Shown here one piece after another: positions 45,482 to 53,823 of a stretch of DNA of 64,000 bases. Under the pieces are notes generated by a model. The model was not told where the DNA came from, did not search any database, and worked only from the letters and a program-made list of their open reading frames with translations. The translations under genes were made by a program, and so were the position numbers. This stretch comes from Anabaena sp. PCC 7108 (lineage in GTDB: Bacteria; Cyanobacteriota; Cyanobacteriia; Cyanobacteriales; Nostocaceae), in the NCBI RefSeq assembly GCF_000332135.1, contig NZ_KB235896.1, forward strand, positions 891,355 to 955,354. The letters are read 5' to 3'. Each line of letters begins with the position of its first letter. Within the stretch, counting starts at the first letter, position 1.

Positions 45482-46029
45482 ACTTTCCCTCCCAATTGTG
45501 AGATGCTGCGTTCAATTAAAACTTGTTGAGCATCGTCAGCAATTCCGCTCTTGAGTTGCGCCTCAACTTTTTGTAGTGCTTGAGCAACTACTTTTTGACG
45601 TAATTGAGCGATCGCTTTATCTAGTTCTGCACTCAAATCATCTGCACCTGCTACCTGCAAGCGCTCAATATCTACAGCAGCTTGTGCCAAGATAGCTTCT
45701 TTAGCAGCTTGGGCATTGTCTTGGGCTGCTTTTTTAATTCTTTCAGCTTCGGCGGTAGCTCGTTCTAGGTTTTGCTGCGCCTCTTTGAACTTTTCGGCTG
45801 CATCCTTAGCTCTTTGCTCTGCATTCTTAATTGCTGTTTCAATATTTTCTCGGCGAGTTTTGAGGGTGTTACCCACAACTTTCCGTCCGAAGACAAACAG
45901 CACAGTAATAATAATGGCCAGGTTAATCAGGTTAGTGTCTAAAATATTTGTGTTTAGACTAAACCCTCCTTCTGCCAATTCACCTCCGACGGCGCTAGAT
46001 TCGGCCATCAACAGTAAAAAAGTCCCCAT
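45478..46029 (-). CDS. atpF: ATP synthase subunit b
   Basis: A 183-residue subunit b with one hydrophobic segment ([18 protein letters not shown], about 34-51) and a long coiled-coil ([20 protein letters not shown] and onward), forming one half of the peripheral stalk. Start ATG 46029 is used; ATG at residue 8 is an alternative. The stop overlaps atpH. Confidence 0.96.
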   Translation of the reverse strand: MGTFLLLMAESSAVGGELAEGGFSLNTNILDTNLINLAIIITVLFVFGRKVVGNTLKTRRENIETAIKNAEQRAKDAAEKFKEAQQNLERATAEAERIKKAAQDNAQAAKEAILAQAAVDIERLQVAGADDLSAELDKAIAQLRQKVVAQALQKVEAQLKSGIADDAQQVLIERSISQLGGKV

Positions 46030-46064
46030 GATTTTTCATCCACAACTGCGCTGCCAAAACTTTT

Positions 46065-46130
46065 TTGTCAGTTGTCAGTTGTCAGTTGTCTTACTTAATG
46101 ACTAATGACTAATGACTAATGACCAATGAC
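46065..46130. repeat. two heptamer arrays in atpF2-atpF spacer
   Basis: Three exact TTGTCAG units plus a partial (46065-46090), then four exact TAATGAC units and one CAATGAC (46096-46130). STRR type; they occupy most of the 112-base spacer. Confidence 0.85.
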
Positions 46131-46141
46131 TATTTTTTGAG

Positions 46142-46633
46142 TTAGCGCTGGTTAACTAAATCGGCTCCTAAAAGCTTTTCTAGCATTTGCCGACTGAGCG
46201 CATCAACTTGTGCTTCCAAAGAACTTAAAGCTTGTTGTTTTTGCTGCTCAATTTCACCAGCTGCTTGTTCTCTTTGTGCCTGGGCTTCTTTTTGCGCTGC
46301 GGCAATTTTTTGGGCAGCGATTTTTTGAGCTTCGGCTTGAGCTTCAGCAACAATTGTTTGTGCTTGCCGTCTAGCTCCTGCTAGATCCTGCTCGTATTGC
46401 TGTGCCAATTTTTCTGTTTTTGACAAGCGTTCTTGAGCTTCTAATTGATTGCTACGGATATATTCATTCCGTCCATCAATTGCATTGCCCAAGGGCTTGT
46501 AAAGAGTTGCGTTCAATATTAGGGCTAAGATTAGAAACTGGATTGCCATCAAAGGCAGGGTAGCATCTAGATCAAACAAACCCCCTTCTTTGGCAACTTC
46601 TTCTACAGCCAATAAGGTGATCCAGTGTGTCAT
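46142..46633 (-). CDS. atpF2: ATP synthase subunit b' (second peripheral stalk)
   Basis: A 163-residue b' subunit (called atpG in older cyanobacterial papers). Hydrophobic segment [20 protein letters not shown] (about 26-45) then [18 protein letters not shown] and a long coiled coil. Photosynthetic bacteria and chloroplasts use a b/b' heterodimer. Lies between atpE and atpF. Confidence 0.95.
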   Translation of the reverse strand: MTHWITLLAVEEVAKEGGLFDLDATLPLMAIQFLILALILNATLYKPLGNAIDGRNEYIRSNQLEAQERLSKTEKLAQQYEQDLAGARRQAQTIVAEAQAEAQKIAAQKIAAAQKEAQAQREQAAGEIEQQKQQALSSLEAQVDALSRQMLEKLLGADLVNQR

Positions 46634-46664
46634 GTTTGCTTATTCCTATCTACTATTTTAGTGC

Positions 46665-46767
46665 TGAGTCCTGAGTCCTGAGTCCTGAGTTAATAGTTTT
46701 GAGTTATCTTTGTTAAACTCCCAACTCTTAACTTGTTTTTACTCAGCACTCATTACTCAGCACTCAT
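46665..46767. repeat. heptamer arrays in atpE-atpF2 spacer
   Basis: Three exact TGAGTCC units plus a partial (46665-46690), then two tandem copies of the 14-mer TACTCAGCACTCAT (about 46740-46767). STRR type. Confidence 0.8.
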
Positions 46768-46773
46768 TACTGA

Positions 46774-47031
<258 letters not shown>

Positions 47032-47081
47032 TTACTTTACTGAGTTAGACGGGTCTTGTAGTTGTCGTTGTCAATAGTCAA

Positions 47082-47150
47082 TTTTCAGTTTTCAGTTTCC
47101 AGTTTTCAGTTGACTACTTTCTGTCACCTGTTACCTGTTCTCTGTCACCT
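47082..47150. repeat. heptamer arrays in atpB-atpE spacer
   Basis: Four TTTTCAG-type heptamers (47082-47109, one variant TTTCCAG), then four GTCACCT-type heptamers (47123-47150, with GTTACCT and GTTCTCT variants). STRR type. Confidence 0.75.
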
Positions 47151-47180
47151 AAAATGACTCATGACTATTTTCTGAGAGAT

Positions 47181-47939
47181 TTAATGATGTCCCTCATGCT
47201 CTTCACCACCATGATGATCTTCCATCGCTTCACCGATGTAAGCAGCAGCTAAAGTGGCAAAAATTAGTGCTTGAATGGCGCTGGTAAACAGTCCCAATGC
47301 CATTACTGGTAAAGGTACGAACAAGGGAACTAGCAAAACTAGTACTCCTACCACCAGTTCATCAGCTAAAATGTTACCGAATAAACGGAAGCTTAGGGAA
47401 AGGGGTTTGGTGAAATCTTCAATAATCTTGAATGGCAACATAAACGAAACTGGTTGCACGTAGTTGCCAAAATACCCTAAACCCTTTTTGCTGAACCCAG
47501 CATAAAAATACGCTAAGGATGTCAACAAAGCTAAGGCAACAGTTGTGTTGATGTCGCTTGTAGGTGCTGTTAGTTCACCTTCTGGCAAATGAATTAACTT
47601 GAAAGGAACTAGCGCCCCTGACCAATTTGACACAAAAATGAACAAAAACAAAGTGCCGACGAATGGCACCCAAGGACGATATTCTTTTTCGCCAATCTGG
47701 TTTTTCGCCAAATCTCGAATGAATTCCAGGGCATACTCCATCAGGTTCTGTAGTCCACTGGGAATTCTTTTGATGTTACTGCTTGCCAAGACGGAAACCA
47801 GTACTAGCACACCAATGACAAACCATGAAGTGAGAAACACCTGGCCATGTAGCTTTAAGTTACCTATTTGCCAGTACAGATGTTTTCCCACTTCCAATTC
47901 GGCAAGTGGAACAGAGTAGAAGTTCAGAAAATTCAGCAT
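47181..47939 (-). CDS. atpB: ATP synthase subunit a
   Basis: A 252-residue five- to six-helix membrane protein: [72 protein letters not shown] (with the essential Arg in the SFRLFGN motif) and [20 protein letters not shown]. It forms the proton half-channels next to the c-ring. The His-rich C-terminal tail is usual in cyanobacteria. Confidence 0.97.
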   Translation of the reverse strand: MLNFLNFYSVPLAELEVGKHLYWQIGNLKLHGQVFLTSWFVIGVLVLVSVLASSNIKRIPSGLQNLMEYALEFIRDLAKNQIGEKEYRPWVPFVGTLFLFIFVSNWSGALVPFKLIHLPEGELTAPTSDINTTVALALLTSLAYFYAGFSKKGLGYFGNYVQPVSFMLPFKIIEDFTKPLSLSFRLFGNILADELVVGVLVLLVPLFVPLPVMALGLFTSAIQALIFATLAAAYIGEAMEDHHGGEEHEGHH

Positions 47940-48179
47940 TTTCTTTCCAATTCGATCATTTCTCCAATATTACCTGGAGAGGAGGAGTCTTTTTAAGGTC
48001 GCCGTAGCTTTTGTTTAGTCAGCGCGGTTTTGGGGAGCCAGTCATTTGCGTGGGTTTCCCCCGTACAAGGAACTGGCTTGGTTTCCCTCCCCATGTAGGC
48101 GCTTCGCCTTCCCGTAGGGTTTGACTACTGTGCCTCTTTTAGAGGAGCTTCGCTAACACCTTTAGGTATACCGGAAGCA

Positions 48180-48671
48180 TCACCTGGAGGGCGAGTCAGA
48201 GATAAACGCCAACCTAATTACGTAAATGATGAGGGTGGCTTTGTAGGTGAGAAATCCCAAAAATATGGGCAGTACTAGCAGCTGATTTAAGCGCGATGCT
48301 AGTAAAATCAGTCCTACTAATAAGGCTAACCGAGTTTTGCTCAGTGATTGTTTCTCTCGGCCCAAACGCTCAACATCTTTTGCCAACATCCTCAAGTAAA
48401 GCACACCTGCACACGCCCCTAACAAATAGTTCAGGGCAATGTTCAGAGAGTAAGCAATCCACACAGAGATGAAAATAACCCCTGTCAGAACAAGTGTGAT
48501 TACTAACAACTCCTGATAGAGTTGATAGAAGTCATCCATGGAAGAGTCTACTGGTTCTGTCTCTTCAAAACCAAGTTGAGCATCTTGTTGTGTTGTCGGA
48601 GTCGGCGCAATTGATTCTTCTGACAAGCTCACGGGACTTGAAACCAGTAAAGCGGAATATGATGACTGCAC
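48180..48671 (-). CDS. atp1: ATP synthase assembly protein I (Atp1)
   Basis: A 163-residue protein with four hydrophobic segments: [59 protein letters not shown] and [20 protein letters not shown]. It is in the position of atp1 at the head of cyanobacterial atp operons and helps c-ring assembly. The 240-base spacer to atpB contains a G+C-rich interspersed sequence. Confidence 0.88.
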   Translation of the reverse strand: MQSSYSALLVSSPVSLSEESIAPTPTTQQDAQLGFEETEPVDSSMDDFYQLYQELLVITLVLTGVIFISVWIAYSLNIALNYLLGACAGVLYLRMLAKDVERLGREKQSLSKTRLALLVGLILLASRLNQLLVLPIFLGFLTYKATLIIYVIRLAFISDSPSR

Positions 48672-48766
48672 ATTCAGTCAGCTGAATCATATCACGATCC
48701 GGTAACAATACTTTAGGAAAAAACAATTAACTTCTTGGCATTGGTCATTGGTCATTGGCAACAGAA

Positions 48767-48951
48767 CTACTTGTTACCGATTTCTTTCATGAAGAGGGGG
48801 TTAGTAAGAGCAGTTGTTGTTTGCGGAGGTGTCTTAACTCCGTCTAAGTCTAGTTCGACTTGGGCTAAAATTTCAGCCACTGTGGCATTATTATCGCATT
48901 TTTTTAGAAACTCAACTTCTGTTGCTCATAAGTTAACAATTTGGTAATGGT
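48767..48951 (-). pseudogene. C-terminal relic related to the methyltransferase at 49917
   Basis: Minus-strand translation gives YQIVNL, a TGA stop, then ATEVEFLKKCDNNATVAEIL and DLDGVK. It aligns to the C-terminus of the methyltransferase at 49917-51098 (YQIVNLSTAEFEFMQNCDGK, STVAEIL, FGLDGVR). The rest of the gene is missing: the fragment stops within two bases of a palindromic repeat (AGGACTTACGCA at 48953). The open frame on the opposite strand here (48735-48947) is a shadow. Confidence 0.72.
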
Positions 48952-48952
48952 C

Positions 48953-49041
48953 AGGACTTACGCAACTGGCACATTGGTAGGGTGCGTCAGACTGCATAAA
49001 TCTAGTAAATAAACAGATTTTTGATATCTGACGCACCCTAC
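48953..49041. repeat. palindromic repeat, family A copy 2, with AGGACTTACGCA end
   Basis: Terminal-type AGGACTTACGCA (48953-48964), then the 65-base element GTAGGGTGCGTCAGA (48977-48991) to its complement (49027-49041). About 90% identical to 15015-15079. The AGGACTTACGCA sequence also forms the ends of the element at 52772-52965. Confidence 0.8.
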
Positions 49042-49181
49042 AACAGATTTTTAGTGTGACACGCAGCTTTAGTCCTAATCGTAATAAGATAAATATTTAG
49101 ATATTAACAAAATTAAAATATGTGTTATTGACAACGCTTGAAGAGACGCTGTCTGTAACGTCTCTATATTCTTTTTCGCTT

Positions 49182-49751
49182 CTATACTTTTACTGTTTTT
49201 CTAGCAGCTTTAGCTTTTCTCAGCGCCAGATTTCCCAAAGTGTAAGCCCCAAATATTCCTAAGCCTAAATTGGTAGAAAAGTCAAAAGGTACGGGAGTTG
49301 CGGCACTTGGCGTTAAGGTTCCATTGGTTAAATTAGTGGATAATACGCGACCGTTAAATATGCCATTTGACACACCAAATGCCAAGAGCGATGAATCAGG
49401 GCTGCTAAAAAATCTGCTACTATCTGTCAGTGTACCACTGTTTCTATAAAACTGAGTTGGAGCAGTACCATCCCACAAAAAGCCCTGTGTCGGCTGATTT
49501 TCGGTAAAAGTTGCCCCTACCAGTGAGGGAGCAACTGTGGAACTGGTGACAGCAACTGTAGCAGCGTTAATGGTAAAGTTAAAAGGACCTGTGGTATTGG
49601 CAAAAGTACCATTTGTTTCAAAAGTACCAGCTTCAGCACCGCCATTAAAAGACCAGTTCCATGTTAGTGCTTGTGCTGGTTTGGTTTCGGTTAAAGCCAT
49701 AGTCAAGGCTATACCAGCAGTTGCTATTCCTAGTTTTGTAACTAATTTCAC
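49182..49751 (-). CDS. secreted protein with PEP-CTERM-like (PFE-type) sorting tail
   Basis: A 189-residue protein with a signal peptide (VTKLGIATAGIALTMALTET then AQA), a beta-rich Ser/Thr/Asn/Gly domain, and a C-terminal signal: VPFDFSTNLGLGIFGAYTL followed by the basic end RKAKAARK. This is the cyanobacterial PFE variant of the PEP-CTERM exosortase tail. It is probably displayed at the cell surface or in the exopolysaccharide matrix. The function is unknown. Confidence 0.85.
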   Translation of the reverse strand: MKLVTKLGIATAGIALTMALTETKPAQALTWNWSFNGGAEAGTFETNGTFANTTGPFNFTINAATVAVTSSTVAPSLVGATFTENQPTQGFLWDGTAPTQFYRNSGTLTDSSRFFSSPDSSLLAFGVSNGIFNGRVLSTNLTNGTLTPSAATPVPFDFSTNLGLGIFGAYTLGNLALRKAKAARKTVKV

Positions 49752-49916
49752 GAGGATTATCTGTAAAAAAACTACACGTATATGATAAACTGAAACTAGC
49801 TTATATAGAAAGTAAGAAAGTATTTTTTACAGGAATCTTTATCTGATTGTGAATTTTAGGTAAAAAATGAGGATTTGGCTGTTAAGTCCATAGCAATTTC
49901 AATCCCGTTATTCTAC

Positions 49917-51098
49917 TTAACCAGGTGTCAGTAAAATCATTTGTTGTTGCAAAAGATTCCTGACTCCATCTAACCCAAACTGCTCTTTGGTTAAAATCTC
50001 TGCTACGGTAGATTTCCCATCACAGTTTTGCATAAACTCAAATTCGGCTGTTGATAAATTAACTATTTGGTAATCGTAATTAAATAAGCATTGACTCGGA
50101 AACCCATCTATGCACGGGTTAAGTTCGGGAATTGCTGCTAATAAAGTGTTATCTGCTGTCCATTCAGTTTTGGTAAGGGGGGGACGACTCAGGAAAAATT
50201 CGTAATGTGTTACTTCTGGATTCAGTAATTCTATCAAGCGGTAACGTTGGCGTTCTGTTAATTCTTCGGCTCGTTCAATTAACTCCGGTGCTTTTTCTAG
50301 AAGCTTTTCTAGTTGCCAAAATCCCGGATTGGAAAAACCTACAAAGTCTAATCCAGAAGCGTCTATTAATTCAAATAGTGTATCACTGTTGTAATCAGTT
50401 TCCTGGGGATGTACGTACATATCCGCAAAACATTCATCTCGCTGGTTTTCTAATGACCAGCGTTCTTTTTCACGCTTGACAATTCGGTTATTTTCTGGTA
50501 ATGAAGCAAATATTTGTCGTCCGACTTGAACACCATCACGATAGTCACCTTTTTTGTTACCTTGGAGGAGTGCGATCGCTTTTTGCATGAGTTGAATTTC
50601 CCAGCGTCCCAATTCCCCATAGACAAAAATGTGCATTAAGCCACCGGGGGCTAATTTTTTCGCTAATGCTTGAATACCACGAATGGGATCTGGGAGATGA
50701 TGGAGAACACCGACGCAGTTAATTAAATCAAATTCTCCTGGTATCTGTTCCACATCATATATACTCAGATGATGGAATTCTACACGGTCAGCACCAGAAC
50801 TTTGACAGCGTTGTTTTGCTACTTCTAGAGTTCCTGCACTTAAATCAATTCCGACTACCTGCGCGTGGGGGTTGAGATGTACTAAATATTCCGTTCCGAC
50901 TCCTGAACCACAACCAGCATCTAAAATGCGGATATCTTGCTTTTGTGGTTTTCTGCCGGTGCAGAAGTTGTAAGCAGCTAACCAATTCCAACGCCAATTA
51001 TAACCTGGTGGTGGTTCGTCGAGTATTGGTTCTGGGGGGAATGGGTAGGTGTCGTAGAGTTTAGCTACAGCAGCACTGACGGTTTGGGAGTCGGACAT
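49917..51098 (-). CDS. class I SAM-dependent methyltransferase with C-terminal extension
   Basis: A 393-residue protein. N-terminal part (1-250): LYDTYPFPPEPILDEPPPGYNWRW, motif I ILDAGCGSGVGTEYLV, VVGIDLSAGTLEVAKQRC and GVLHHLPDP. The last 100 residues contain YQIVNLSTAEFEFMQNCDGK and STVAEIL, a PqqD-like winged-helix type segment. Such proteins are common in cyanobacteria; the substrate is unknown. A decayed copy of its C-terminal end lies at 48767-48951. Confidence 0.88.
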   Translation of the reverse strand: MSDSQTVSAAVAKLYDTYPFPPEPILDEPPPGYNWRWNWLAAYNFCTGRKPQKQDIRILDAGCGSGVGTEYLVHLNPHAQVVGIDLSAGTLEVAKQRCQSSGADRVEFHHLSIYDVEQIPGEFDLINCVGVLHHLPDPIRGIQALAKKLAPGGLMHIFVYGELGRWEIQLMQKAIALLQGNKKGDYRDGVQVGRQIFASLPENNRIVKREKERWSLENQRDECFADMYVHPQETDYNSDTLFELIDASGLDFVGFSNPGFWQLEKLLEKAPELIERAEELTERQRYRLIELLNPEVTHYEFFLSRPPLTKTEWTADNTLLAAIPELNPCIDGFPSQCLFNYDYQIVNLSTAEFEFMQNCDGKSTVAEILTKEQFGLDGVRNLLQQQMILLTPG

Positions 51099-51195
51099 GA
51101 TCAGGATTAATGCAGTATTTCTGAGTTTAGCCGATGGTGGTAATTAGGGCAAAGGTTATAGCAGGGAATTCTTAACTCTTAACAGGATTGAAAGT

Positions 51196-52740
51196 CTATT
51201 CTTCAGAATAATCACCACCAGAACCAAACTTCCAAGCATCTACTAGACGATGCCAATAATATTGTTGTTGAATGGGTAGATTATTAACTAATGGTTTAAA
51301 CATTGGATTTATAGAAAACAAACCACTATAAATACATAGATTGATGTAATGAAACATCCAGTCTAGCAAACTATCTAAACCAACTTGGGGAATTATCTTC
51401 GCAACTAACAAAGGATGAGATAAACCTGTTTTTAACAATGTTTGTGTTAAAGCTCCAAACTGCACCACATCTTGTAAAAATGGTTTAAGTACGGGAGTTC
51501 CAAGTTGTTGCATTTCCTGAAAAACGGCTGAGAGAAGTTGGTTAATTTGATTTGGGTCAATTTTTTGTTCTACACCCACACTCATTGCCTTTTGAAATAA
51601 CCAAGTTACACTTAAACTCGGTTGATAGGGTTGCAATATTGTCAAGTCTTGAACAGATAATTTATCTATTTGTAATGCTTCTTCAATTCCTAATGTTAAC
51701 CTTTTTAAATGACGTACGATAGCCCCAAAACCGCCAAAACTCAAAGGTGATTGATTACCGCTACTATCACCAACTGGTAAAATGCGATTCCAAGGAGTTT
51801 GGAGAGGACTTTGACGATAACTAGGAAAAAAACCAAAGAGCGCTCTTTTAAACTTCAGTTGACTAAGTTCCACGCCCTGATATTCTGGTAAAAGACGGAA
51901 ATATTCTGCAAATAAAGTTTCTAAACTCAAGCGTTGTGGATTTGCATCCATATAAGTAAATAAATAAGTTGTTCTACCATCTTTTGCAGGGAAAGCTTCC
52001 CAAAAATATTGACATTGATTTTGCAAAGTGGTGAAAGATAACAACAAATCACCAGAGTTATTTTTAATAAATCCTTCAGCACAACTTCCGACAACTAAAC
52101 AAAGGGCATCTGGTTTTTTACCTTGACGTGCTTGTTGGCTAATTGGTGAAAGGTTTCCCATTGCGTCAAGCAACAATCTTGCTGTAAATTGATTATTTAT
52201 ATTAACTCCATTTGGGTGAACAACTACATCGCTAAAAGGTGTATTTTCAAATAATTTTCCCCCAACATTGATAAATCTAGTTTTTAAGGTTTCCAGTAAA
52301 TAAATAGGATCTACACCAATGTTAAGAACATCTTCTACCCAAACTTCTGTACCACCTTGAAAGCTGACTCGTGCAGGGTTATATTTAGTGACAATAGTCT
52401 TTTCTAATTCTGCTGCTGTTAGCAAGTCCAATTCTCGAAATACTTGCAATTCTTTCCGGGAAATATTCCATTCTTGTTCCCTTCCTTGCAAAATTCCCCT
52501 TTCCAGCAATGCTACCCGCACACCGCGTACAGCTAAAGCGCAACCAATGAGAATTCCTAAAGTTCCACCACAAATAATTACATCCCATTCCACAGAGTTT
52601 AAAGGTTGTGAATTTTCTTTAACTACGTTAGGAATGGGTGTGTTGTCTGTTCGCAGGGATGTTAAGATATTATCGGTGCGGCGTAAACCGCTTAAAACAT
52701 TTCCTGGTAGTTGAGAAAGAATTTCTTCGGTTAGGGACAT
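51196..52740 (-). CDS. CruA/CruP-like FAD-dependent lycopene cyclase-type protein
   Basis: A 514-residue flavoprotein: WDVIICGGTLGILIGCALAV (FAD-binding, about 53-72), LLERGILQGREQEWNISR, the central ILPVGDSSGNQSPLSFGGFG and AIVRHLKRL. SPLSFGGFG-x3-RHL is shared with the CruA/CruP carotenoid proteins. The length fits CruP better than CruA, but I cannot separate the two with certainty. It would act on lycopene or related carotenoids at the membrane. Start ATG 52740. Confidence 0.75.
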   Translation of the reverse strand: MSLTEEILSQLPGNVLSGLRRTDNILTSLRTDNTPIPNVVKENSQPLNSVEWDVIICGGTLGILIGCALAVRGVRVALLERGILQGREQEWNISRKELQVFRELDLLTAAELEKTIVTKYNPARVSFQGGTEVWVEDVLNIGVDPIYLLETLKTRFINVGGKLFENTPFSDVVVHPNGVNINNQFTARLLLDAMGNLSPISQQARQGKKPDALCLVVGSCAEGFIKNNSGDLLLSFTTLQNQCQYFWEAFPAKDGRTTYLFTYMDANPQRLSLETLFAEYFRLLPEYQGVELSQLKFKRALFGFFPSYRQSPLQTPWNRILPVGDSSGNQSPLSFGGFGAIVRHLKRLTLGIEEALQIDKLSVQDLTILQPYQPSLSVTWLFQKAMSVGVEQKIDPNQINQLLSAVFQEMQQLGTPVLKPFLQDVVQFGALTQTLLKTGLSHPLLVAKIIPQVGLDSLLDWMFHYINLCIYSGLFSINPMFKPLVNNLPIQQQYYWHRLVDAWKFGSGGDYSEE

Positions 52741-52771
52741 AACAGTTAATTCCAGCAGAGTTATAGTATTT

Positions 52772-52965
52772 TAGGACTTACGCATTAACAAAGTTAATCA
52801 AATATGAATTGTGGATTTTATCTCTTTGATGGTGCGTCAGACCCGATAATTTGCCTACAATTAACAAAATTTTGCCATCTGACGCACCCTACTAATATGC
52901 CGACCGGAAATAACTAATTTCGGTTGATACACATCATGTCTAATTTGTATAGTGCGTAAGTCCTA
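52772..52965. mobile_element. 194-base MITE-like element with nested family A repeat
   Basis: Perfect 13-base terminal inverted repeats TAGGACTTACGCA (52772-52784) and TGCGTAAGTCCTA (52953-52965). Inside, GGTGCGTCAGA (52831-52841) and its complement (52878-52888) form a diverged family A copy. The whole has no coding capacity. It is located just upstream of the CruA/CruP-like gene start. Confidence 0.72.
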
Positions 52966-53086
52966 TATTGATATTATCTTTTCAGACAAAAGTTTGAAAA
53001 AGCTGACTGTTGACTGCTATAAGTCTTGAGTTTATGGCAATGTGGATATAGAAACGAGACAATAACTTAACTTGTAGGAAATATTT

Positions 53087-53281
53087 ATGAATCGCTCAAA
53101 AATAGTGGCCGTTATTACAGGTGCGATTTCTATCCTTTTAGCTGTTGCTTACCTGATAGTTGTGCAAATCCTCGACTACCGAGATATGAAACCTGCGCCC
53201 ATTAGTGAATTGTACCCACCAGCAGTAATTGCAGAAAGTATAGCAGGTGACAAGGAACAGGTGATAGGTGACAGGATATAG
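53087..53281 (+). CDS. small membrane protein upstream of ndhF4
   Basis: A 64-residue protein with one hydrophobic segment (IVAVITGAISILLAVAYLIVVQILD, about 5-29 when read in pieces) and a short soluble tail (MKPAPISELYPP). TAGGAA lies about eight bases before ATG 53087. The last 12 or so residues (DKEQVIGDRI) are encoded by GTGACAGG-type repeats, so the natural end has probably been altered by repeat growth. No function assigned. Confidence 0.65.
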   Translation: MNRSKIVAVITGAISILLAVAYLIVVQILDYRDMKPAPISELYPPAVIAESIAGDKEQVIGDRI

Positions 53282-53358
53282 GATATAGGTGACAGGTGAC
53301 AGGTGACAGTGTGAGAAGTCTTTTAGTATCTAAGTTTTATTATCAATTGGTTTCCTAA
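53282..53358 (+). repeat. direct repeat flanking ndhF4-ndhD4, copy 1
   Basis: GTGACAGGTGACAG followed by about 49 bases ending TCCTAA. It is about 80% identical to 57282-57360, on the far side of the two ndh genes. The GTGACAG part is heptamer tandem repeat. Confidence 0.65.
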
Positions 53359-53364
53359 TTGCTA

Positions 53365-53541
53365 TATCTCCGTGTCTCCATATCTCCGCGTCCCCCCGTC
53401 ACCGTGTCTCCATATCTCCGCGTCCCCGCGTCCCCCCGTCACCGTGTCTCCATATCTCCGTGTCTCCATATCTCTATATCCCCGCGTCACCGCGTCACCG
53501 TGTCTCCATATCTCCGTGTCCCCGTGTCACCGCGTCACCGT
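53365..53541. repeat. degenerate tandem repeat (CCGTGTC / TCCATAT / CCGCGTC)
   Basis: About 175 bases made almost only of heptamer-like units CCGTGTC, TCCATATC and CCGCGTC in irregular order. It yields an open frame (53359-53589) of repetitive SPRHRVSISP-type translation that I regard as an artefact. It precedes ndhF4. Confidence 0.8.
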
Positions 53542-53823
53542 AACGGGGTAAGTAAGGTAGCCTTTACAAACTTTTCAATCCATAGATAAAAACTCATGGT
53601 TATTATTCAATAATTCCATCCATAGAACTATAAGAATAAATTACAGAAAATATCGTGGATTTATCTAGGAAAGTAATTCCCATTTGGGACAGATAAAGGT
53701 AAGCTAAATCTAACAATATTAAACAAAGATAAAGTTCCATTAGTGGTCGTCACTGCGTTGATAGGGATCAACGCTAATTGATGTGATCGCTTTAAGTTTT
53801 GTTGCAAATATAGAGGTAATTGA

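Noticed and set aside
48735-48947. 70-codon plus-strand frame
   Set aside because: The opposite strand carries the methyltransferase relic, which explains the open frame.
53359-53589. 76-codon plus-strand frame
   Set aside because: The translation is a repetitive by-product of the CCGTGTC/TCCATAT tandem repeat.
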